DNA of 64,000 nucleotides from Pleurotus ostreatus/Saccharomyces cerevisiae fusant (Eukaryota; Opisthokonta). Positions 56,438 to 64,000 of this stretch are shown piece after piece (positions within the stretch are counted from its first letter, which is position 1; each line of letters starts with the position of its first letter). The notes below the pieces were generated by a model that made no database searches, was not told where the DNA came from, and saw only the letters and a list, made by a program, of their open reading frames with translations. The DNA lies in NCBI GenBank assembly GCA_024196135.1, contig JAMQCK010000020.1, positions 121,919 through 185,918 on the forward strand, written 5' to 3'. The position numbers were made by a program, and so were the translations under genes.

Positions 56438-57967
56438 ATGGACGACCTCTCTTCAGCCCAGCAAGACTTGGTGCATGAGCGGACCAACCTGTACGATGCC
56501 CCAGATGGACATGCTACGGAGGAGAGTAAACGCGTAGGGAAGCGTGGAGTGAGGATGGAAAAGCCCATGTCCAATGACTTGCTTCAGCGGTGAGTAGTAA
56601 GCAATGACAGGCTGGACGATACCTGAACGCTTGCGCACAGGCTACCGATCGAACTATGCATCCGCATATTCGAGCTCTGTGTATCCGCAGACGCAGAGCA
56701 GCTATACAACTTCTTCTTCGACGATACCACCAAGGCTCCCTGGGTTCTGTCGCAGGTGTGCTCGCGGTGGCGCACCATCGTGCACGAATCCCCCAATCTC
56801 TGGACGGTCGTACGCGTGTCGACCGACCTCGTCGAGCAATCCAAGCAGCCGCTCGAAGCCGCGGTCGAGCTCCTTTGCCAATACTTGAAGCGTTCCAAAC
56901 TACTTCCCATCTCCCTCCTCGTCCTCAGCGAAGACCACTGCCAGCAGCTCATCATGGAGCGCGTCATCGGCTGCTGCGACCGCTGGCGCGACGCATTCTT
57001 CTTCATGAATCCTATTTTCCTGCACCATCTCGGCCCCATTCGCGGGCGGCTCCCCCTCCTGCGATCCTTGCACTTCATCCCGACACGTATCAGCGACGCC
57101 GGCGCCATGCGCGGCATCTTCGAAGTCGCGCCGAATCTTGAGGCGCTCGTGCTCAATGGTCCTGCTCTTGACCTCAGCTTCTCGCTCCCATGGTCGCAGA
57201 TTCGGCTCTTCGAGGCGAACTACGTAGAACCTGCGGACATCCTGACCGTCGTACCAACGATGCCGCACATGCTGCGAATGTATCTGGGCAGGGAGCCTCC
57301 GGAGCGCGACCCCGTAGACACGACAGACTGGGAGGTCACGCACGACGAGGTCGAGGAAGTCCGCCTTGGGGTCGTCGGCGGGCACGTGGAGGGCCACCCG
57401 GGCGACCTCATCGACCACCTCGTCCTCCCCGCCATGGTCGACCTCAACATCTCCTGCGACTCCGAGGAGAGCATCGACAGCCTGCTCGAGCTGCTGCGGC
57501 GCTCCGAGTGCCGCATCCGCACGCTCACGCTCGACATCCGCTTCGGGCACTCGTCGAAGCTGCTCGACCTCTTCCGCAACGTGCCGCAGTTCGCGCGGCT
57601 GTCGACGCTCACGCTGCAGGACGGGGACCCCGCGGACGACTCGCCGCTGCTGACGGCGATGACGGTGCACGAGGGCGAGGCGGAGCGGATTATCCTCCCG
57701 CAGCTGCAGGACTTGACTGTCATAACGGACACGGACAAGCCGGGGAGGGCTGTCAAGCTGTGGTTGACTGTGTTGGAGTCGAGGGTCGACCCCGCGCAGC
57801 CGACTGACCCGGAGTTGCCTGAGATAGAGGATATACGAAGCGTATCATTCCATTGCAAGACTGCTCGCGGTGTTCTCGACGATCCTGCCTGTCTGGATCG
57901 CTTCCACCGGTTGGTGGTCGGCGGAGTGAAGGTTGAGTTTCGTTACGGTCCTGCCGTTGTGGGGTGA
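56438..57967 (+). CDS. F-box protein 5 (492 aa, 2 exons)
   Basis: Exons 56438-56589 and 56641-57967; the phase-2 intron lies just before the F-box, so exon 2 starts with RLPIELCIRIFELC. The F-box continues DDTTKAPWVLSQVCSRWRTIVHESPNLW, the classic Agaricomycete form (A.W.L..VC..WR......P.LW). LRR-like repeats follow (LPLLRSLHFIP, APNLEALVLNG, LSTLTLQDG, LQDLTVITD). Role: SCF substrate receptor, target unknown. The N-terminal 50 residues are charged and probably disordered. Confidence 0.85.
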
Positions 57968-58105
57968 TTGCAGAACTATCCATGTGGGACGTGTACTTGT
58001 AGATCAGACGCTTTGCAACGTGTATAATTTTGATTCTGACTATCTAGTCACCCTCTATGCTTTGGCTTCATCCCGGTGCAGCAGTCTTTTTGAGTCGACC
58101 TATAC

Positions 58106-59552
58106 TCAGTCAGAGTACTCATCCGCCGGTACGTCATCCTCAGCAGGGTCCTCTGCATCGCCGCCATACATTTTGGGAACGTCCTTTGGATGGGCCACCT
58201 TGAACCCGCGCGATTCCTCGAACTCTCTCACCGCTACCGGGTCCTCAACGAACGACCGTATCATCGCGCGCCAGAGAGATGCACTATCCCTTTCCATCAT
58301 CTTACGCGCTATCCACAAGCCAAACAGATCGGCCTGCTCGGCGTACATCTCCTTCGGAGGGCAAGGTAGCCACAATCCGTCATAGGGCTGCCAGACAATG
58401 TTGACTGCGGATCACTGGTTAGTATAAGAAGACGATACACGAGAAGAAGAGAACGCACGACCGGGGACTATGAACTTCAGCGTCGGGCAGCGCTTATAGA
58501 GCTTCTCGCAGGCGTCCGACATTTCGTCCAGGTCAGCGTTGTCCGGGCACCGCGCCGCGCCCGAGCTCAGGGGGAAGACGAGGTTGGTCAGTTTGCGCAT
58601 GAGCGCGATGTGGACGTCGAGCGTGTCGACGAAGCGCTTGCCCTGAACCTTCGTGTGCGGCCGGATCGTTTCGAAGGTCAGGAACTGCAGCTCGCGGAAG
58701 GCGTAGCGCGCGACCGGGGCGATGATGTCGCTGTTGAGACTCTCAGAGGTGACCTTGAGGTCGGTGATGGGGAGACGCTCGAGACAGGTAAAGTTCTTGA
58801 GTTCCGCGGGGCGTTTCTTGAGGTCGGAGGTGACAGAGAGTATGACGGTGGTGACCGGGCTTCCGGGGAGAACATAGGGGGCGACGGCAAGAGGGATCTG
58901 CGCGGCATCGAGCTTGGGGAACATGATCTTCTGATCGATGCCTTGACAATCGTCGACGTCGGCGAGCATGAGCGTAGATATCTTGCTGGCATTGGCCTTG
59001 AGGAAGGGTGCAGCATCCGCGGTGTTCGCAAGACAGCAACAGGTCAGCTTCGGTAGGACACGAGGGCCCAGCAGCGAGGGAACCGTCGGGAGGGCCGTCA
59101 GGTTGAGCTCAGTCAGGTTGCGCGTTAGGCGGATGGCTTTGGCGCAGAGATGCGGGATCGAAGACGAAGGCGAGTCGAACGGATTGCTGCATCATGATCA
59201 GCCCATATGTCCGTGACATGCAAGGGACGCACTCACATGAGCAGTCTGTCGACAACGAGTGCGAGCTCAGGCTTGCTGACAAGCTTCTTCAGCAGCTTCT
59301 CCGTGTTCTTGGAGCTCGTGGGGGTGGGTGCCTCGTACAGAATGGCCTTTCCTGCCTCGTGAAGATGACTGGAGCACAGGCAGACAGCGAGAATGTCACG
59401 AGAGCTTTCCAGGTGGCGAAGAATATCTTTCATCACGCTCGGAGAAAGGCGAAGCATAGTGCATTGCCTCTTTGTCTCTGTGGGCGCCGTTCAGCGACGA
59501 CAATGTTAAATGGCCAGCGGCACGCACCTACGACACGGCTTGCGGTAGACAT
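58106..59552 (-). CDS. F-box-like paralogue B (430 aa, 4 exons)
   Basis: Exons (in - order) 59528-59552, 59237-59477, 58459-59186 and 58106-58404; phases agree. Same layout as paralogue A: 25-nt first exon (MSTASRVV), F-box-like helices (MLRLSPSVMKDILRHLESSRDILAVCLCSSHLHEAGKAILYEAP), SVTSDLKKRPAELKNFTCL, ARYAFRELQFLTFETIRPHTK and NIVWQPYDGLWLP. The C-tail is acidic. Identity to A is high in these blocks and lower elsewhere. Inference: duplicated and diverging adaptor. Opposite strand from A. Confidence 0.82.
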
Positions 59553-59659
59553 TGCAGGCGAGCGATGAGGAGGCTTTGGGAGGGTGAGTGTCTGAAGGCG
59601 TTGGTCGGAGGCGCAGGCAATGGTGGGTGAGAACAAGGTGCAAGCGCAATGACCTTGGC

Positions 59660-59667
59660 CTTATATA
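59660..59667 (-). promoter_or_regulatory. TATA-like element of F-box-like paralogue B
   Basis: TATATAAG on the - strand, about 108-115 bp upstream of the ATG at 59552. Confidence 0.35.
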
Positions 59668-59944
59668 CTGTGATCATCGGCATTAGCCGACCATGCTGGC
59701 CTCGAGGCGACACGAACAATGGAATGCACCATGGGAGCCGCTGCGTGGATCCTGCATGGCAAAATGAAGTCTTTGCTTACTGTCATTAGAAACAAACACA
59801 CTCCGAAACAGCCAAGAAAATCACACATGGTGCGGCTTTCGTACAAAAAGGGGCGAACAAAGTGGCTTGACGTCGGGAGCACTGCAAAAGTTCAACATAA
59901 GCCACGTGATACGGTACCGACAAGGTCTCACGATCATCTCCTCC

Positions 59945-61476
59945 TCATTCCTCCGAACCACCATCTTCGTCCGTCATCCACTCCTCGCCCTCTTCCTCCT
60001 CGTCTCCCTCATCCTCCTGATCCTCATCCTCGCCCCCCTCGAAGTCGTAGTCATCCCCGTAAACCTCTGGATCCCGTATTTTGATGCCGTGTGACTGTTC
60101 CAACTCGCGGAACTGCGCAGGATAGTCGCGGATCGCCTGCGAGATCATCGCGCGCATCAAGGCTGGATTCTTCGCCACTCGGTTCATCATCCATGTCGAC
60201 AGAACGTTGATGAGCTCGCTATCCTGTGTGAGCGCGTTGATCGTGCGGGGCAACCAGACATCGCCGGTAGGGAACCAGAAGAGGTCGACTGAGGGGAGGT
60301 CAGAATAAACTAGAGAATGCAGAGATCCAGACTTAATACGCACACCCAATGTTCATGAACTGCAGGGTCCTGCAGCGTGCGGAGAGTCGCTGGACGATGT
60401 CCGACATTCTGTCTAAGTCCTTCAAGGACGGGACCTCCGCATCGAAGTTGAATATCCCGGCACGCACGGAGACCGCGAATCCCCTCAACCGCTCGAAAGC
60501 CGAGACGGATTCTTCGCACGCGCGGAAGAAGAGCTGGCGGGATCTCGGGGTCTGCGTGATGATGCTCTCGATGACCAGCGATCCCAACCTCGGCGCGACC
60601 CGTGTTAGTACGGGCATCACCTCTGGATGCAAGTGCGCTGCAGAGACCTTCATCGAGGTGAGGGGTAGCTCGGCGAGGCATTCGAGATTCTTGTGTTCCT
60701 CCGCCCGTTCATCCTCGTCGTACGCGAGCAGGATGGTGGCGCTGGCGGCCGACGTTCCCGGGAAGACCAGATGCGCGATGTGGGCGGGCACGTCGGCGTT
60801 AGCGAGGCGGGGAAATGCAATTTTTCCTGGCAGAACCCGATCTGGCTCGGGCACTGCATCGTTGTCGGCGAACTCGAGATCGACGATATTGGCGGCGTTG
60901 GCTTCGAGGAAGGGTATAGCAGTTTTCGTGATCGCGAGAGAGCAGTGAGTGAGGTTTTCAATGGCGCGAGGGCCGAGTAGCTCAGGTAAGTCGGGGACCA
61001 TCTTCATGTACAGCCCGTAGACGTTGTCCATGCATTCTATCGCTCGGATTGCGAGCCTCATGAAGGAGGCCAGGACGTTGTCCCCGATGACCAGGGCTGC
61101 ATCTTTGACTGCCCAATCGCTACGCTGAGGTTACACTGTCAACTTCGCAGCAGAAGAGAAACTCGCTCACAAAGTAAACCGCTTGACGCAGCGCGCCAGT
61201 TCAGGCTTCTTGACGATGGACTTCAGCAAGCGTACCATACTCTTCATGTTGTGCGCTAGTGGCATATCGTAGAGGGTCCGGATCCCAGCATCGTATAGAT
61301 GGGTAGAGCATTGGCAGATAGATGCTACATCCTTCGATTTGCCGACCTCGCGCACTGTGAGTTCCATCACTTCAGGCGGAAGCCGGAGTAGAGGACACTT
61401 GGCCATCAACTCTGCGAGCGGAATATAGGTATCAATTCCGTGATATCAGACGAATCTCACCTCTTTCGGAGCCCAT
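59945..61476 (-). CDS. F-box-like paralogue C (458 aa, 4 exons)
   Basis: Exons (in - order) 61461-61476 (16 nt), 61171-61411, 60344-61119 and 59945-60288; phases agree. F-box-like start LLRLPPEVMELTVREVGKSKDVASICQCSTHLYDAGIRTLYDMPLAH. The middle keeps the (K/R)(T/S)AIPFLEAN and LPELLGPRAIENL blocks seen in A (SAIPFLEAN, LPNLKQ), and the last exon begins FDLFWFPTGDVWLP. It is more diverged than A and B and ends in an Asp/Glu-rich tail. The acceptor at 61120-61122 (TAG) is chosen because the nearer CAG gives a stop. Confidence 0.8.
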
Positions 61477-61939
61477 CCTGAAAGCGTGAACGGCGAGGGC
61501 GGGGTAGAGTATAAGGGTCGAAACACTTCGCGTGTGTGCCTATCGAAGTCATCCATTTGTGGCGCTGTGGCGCTGGGTTCTGGGTTCAAATCTCGGTCAA
61601 ACATCTACCTCCTACCAACGACGATGCAGTAGAACAACTCTGAAACCCCGTTTCAAGGCATCAGTAGCCCGCTGCCACAACGGCTGGCGGGCCTTGTCGA
61701 GCATCCGCATAATCCACAAGTCGAAGTGAAGATAAAACTTCATAGAAGATCGCATAGCATCCGCACAAACAAAGCTGAGCATCGCGACGACAACATACAT
61801 GATTGCATAGATAATTCCCTCTCAAAGGGCCAACGCTCGACCTTCCCCCAAATCCTTCCCCAACTTCCCCCTGCGTGACTCCAGGTCCTCAGCCGGTGCG
61901 CGCGGTTGATAGGGTCGCGCGACAAGCCACGATTGGCCA
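61477..61939. other. Intergenic
   Basis: Between the paralogue C start and the FunK1 stop. No gene. A GGTTCAAATCTCGG T-arm-like stretch at about 61587 has no matching acceptor or D arm. Confidence 0.5.
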
Positions 61940-64000
61940 TTAGCGCGTCCCAGCGGCACCCTTCTTCCGCTTCGGCTGCGGCGCTGTGAGACGCTCTGGA
62001 CCGGTATCGGTGGACGCGCCAGTAGTCTCTTCAGCGTGCCCGCGCTGGGACTGCGCGCTATGGGCCTGTATGTTTGTTCCGAGAGTTTTGCGCGCCGCCT
62101 TCGACGTGGCCTTGCGCACCCGCTTGCGCTTGTGCGGCTGGCGTGACAGATCCGCGGCTGGGATCTAAACGAGCCAGCTATAAGCTGACCCTGAGCGCAG
62201 GTAAGATATACCAGAGCCCACATGCTTGGCGGCAGCGCCTCGCCCTGGCGCATGTTGTAAGCCTTGATTAGCTGCTTGCGGAAGTGCAAAAGCGCAGGCC
62301 GGAGACGCCAACTCCAATCGGGTGGCATTGAGGCCAGTGCTTCGTCCAGCGCCGCTTCGTTCTTGAGGACGCGCTCTCGTTCAGGTGTGTTGTCAAAGGC
62401 GTAGTGAGGGAAGATTGAGTTGTACTTCTTCCACTGCGCCATGGGGTCATAGGAAGGAGGGACATTGCGACTGGTGCTATACCGAAGAAGCAACCAGAGA
62501 ATCACCCAATAAACCGACTCGAGGTCGTGCACGTCACGGAACCTCCAGGCAGAATGAGCGGCACTGGGAACGACGGGTTGAAGGTAAGAAGGAGGGGGCT
62601 CGTCGGGGTCGGGGTCCGGAAGAATAGCCGACGAATCGGAACTTTCCAAGGAGAGAAAATCGCCTGAGACGACCTCAAGCGCACAGAAGTCGGCAGTACC
62701 CTGAGATTCAGATAAGAGAATGTCGCGTCGAACAGGGAACACACGCTCACCGTTCGCATGGCATGCACCTGTGTTTCAGTGACACACCTAATGTACTCCA
62801 GATCGGCAAGGACACCTCTAACGTCTGCCTCCGAGTCGGTCTGCCGGCGCAGGACATTGCCGGGGCTGAAATCCCTATACAGCATTCCGATGGAGTGCAA
62901 GATGAAGAGCGCTGTTCAAGCGGTCAATACGAGGCTCTTCAGGTCTCAGACCGTACGCACCATATGAGGCATCCTTGAGTGTTGCGAATATCGTCGATAT
63001 ATCGGGGAGATCGAGCAGGTTCGTGGCCTCCTCCATGACGGTTCTGTGATGGCGTCTAGCGGGGATGACTCCATCAAAGCGCCCTTCCTCGTCGACTCCG
63101 TGCCCAGTCTTGTGCATGTTTCCGGAGACACCGGACAACACCGATTTCTGGTTAATATGCAGCTTCGCTGGGTCACTCACAACGAGGTATTTACGACCTT
63201 CCTTGGGAAAACTGACGCCCCTACCAATCACCTCATGCGTATCATCAGGAACGCCATTGACTTTCACCTCCTCGCTCCTGACGACTTTGACGAAGAACTT
63301 CTTGCGCTCGTCTGCGCCGAGCCCGTACAAGGGATCCGCTGGCTTGGTATGGGTCTCGTCGTACTGTGGAAGTGCAGAACGATTCTTAGGCGCCTCGTCG
63401 TACCGCCCCTGCCAGTCGTGCGCCTCGATGCGCTGCATGATGTCCTCGTAGATCTCGTACTCGGTGCGCCGGCCCCGCTCCAACCAGTTGTCCTTGATCG
63501 CGTAGTACTGCCGTTTGTCCGCGTCGATCAACTTGTCGCTCTCCTTGTACGCGCGGAACACCCGCGTGCAGCTCCCGAACCCATTCTCAGCACCCTGATT
63601 GGCAAGGGTCTTGGCGGTGATGTAGGACTCGCCGCAGACCATGATGCGGTACTGATTCTTCCAGCGCTTGCCGTTCGTACGATCGGGGGAAGGGTCTGGA
63701 TCGGAGGAGAGGCGCTCCATCGAGAGATCGTAGCCAAGCTCTTCGCGAGTGGCGAACGCGAACCGAGAGTACACGTCGATGAGGAGCTTGGCATCCTAGA
63801 CACGGGATCTCAACAGAGCACTCTAGCGGCGGAAGAGTGCGCCTTACCGTGTTGAGATGAAAAGAATTGCTCGCGACGATGACGGCGCGGTTGAAATGCC
63901 AAAGGCGAACTTCGGTGTCTGCAAAGGTGATTCCAAAGGTAAAGCGCCGGCGAGCATCGGTACGCATGGTGTGATGCATGCTCCAGATGACCTTCTTGCA
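61940..64000 (-). CDS. FunK1-type protein kinase, 5' end missing at right edge
   Basis: Exons (in - order) 63848-64000 (enters from the edge), 62961-63795, 62751-62911, 62212-62700 and 61940-62164; phases agree. The visible part carries FTFGITFADTEVRLWHFNRA, VCGESYITAKTLANQG, YAIKDNWLERGRRTEYEIYEDI, the catalytic loop LYRDFSPGNVL (Asp and Asn in place), LADLEYI as the DFG-equivalent, GTADFCALEVVS and DVHDLESVYWVILWLLLRY. This is the fungal FunK1 family (PF17667), expanded in basidiomycetes and of unclear biological role. It ends with a Lys/Arg-rich, possibly nuclear-targeting tail (PHKRKRVRKATSKAARK ... PKRKKGAAG). Exon order supports a functional gene, not a fragment. Confidence 0.88.

Noticed and set aside
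61560..61625. tRNA-like B box (GGTTCAAATC) near the FunK1 stop
   Set aside because: A T arm can be drawn, but no complementary acceptor stem, D arm or anticodon arm at tRNA spacing.
1..64000. CRISPR arrays, operons or bacterial mobile elements
   Set aside because: No spaced palindromic repeats of uniform length. Genes are intron-rich and eukaryotic, and no transposase, integrase or reverse transcriptase motif was seen.

Overview
This window is from a fungal nuclear genome, most likely a mushroom-forming basidiomycete (Agaricomycetes). The reasons are the GC-rich coding sequence, very many short introns (mostly 45-110 nt, GT-AG), a FunK1 kinase, a DUF6534 membrane protein, a wax-synthase-like acyltransferase and an unusually dense set of F-box genes. 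Almost every gene is split, so I rebuilt gene models by eye from splice consensus, reading phase and family motifs. Exon lists are in the entries. I ran no database search.

Layout. Left edge to 1.3 kb: first exon of a DCAF4-like WD40 protein (off the edge) and a tiny two-exon Alba-like gene. 1.3-6.4 kb: gene-poor, with short degenerate repeats. 6.4-9.8 kb: large RA-PH signalling protein. 10.3-13.7 kb: two F-box paralogues. 14.1-15.8 kb: Hsp90 co-chaperone CDC37. 16.6-18.3 kb: F-box. 18.3-23.7 kb: SDR, an F-box-like gene and an FAD phenol-hydroxylase-type monooxygenase. 25.1-26.8 kb: PX-domain protein. 26.8-29.9 kb: gene-poor, with diverged direct repeats. 29.9-31.1 kb: SRF-type MADS-box factor. 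33.1-37.5 kb: Red1/ZFC3H1-like zinc-finger protein, with a tandem triplication across an exon end. 38.1-39.5 kb: aldo-keto reductase. 40.1-42.3 kb: a 22-exon DUF6534 gene. 44.2-45.4 kb: second SDR. 45.9-47.3 kb: F-box-like gene, first of three paralogues. 47.6-48.7 kb: phosphopantothenoylcysteine decarboxylase. 49.5-51.2 kb: wax-synthase-like acyltransferase. 51.9-54.5 kb: divergent RanGAP and DUF3605 genes. 54.6-58.0 kb: divergent SAC3/GANP-like and F-box genes. 58.1-61.5 kb: two more of the F-box-like paralogues. 61.9 kb to the right edge: FunK1 kinase, 5' end missing.

How the genes fit together. Housekeeping functions (CDC37, RanGAP, CoA synthesis, nuclear RNA surveillance, a SAC3-type protein, MADS regulation) are interleaved with fast-evolving accessory families. 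Eight F-box or F-box-like genes in 64 kb, some in obvious paralogue sets, are the main accessory signal. Five scattered metabolic enzymes (two SDRs, AKR, monooxygenase, acyltransferase) occur without any polyketide, terpene or peptide synthase, so I do not call a biosynthetic cluster.
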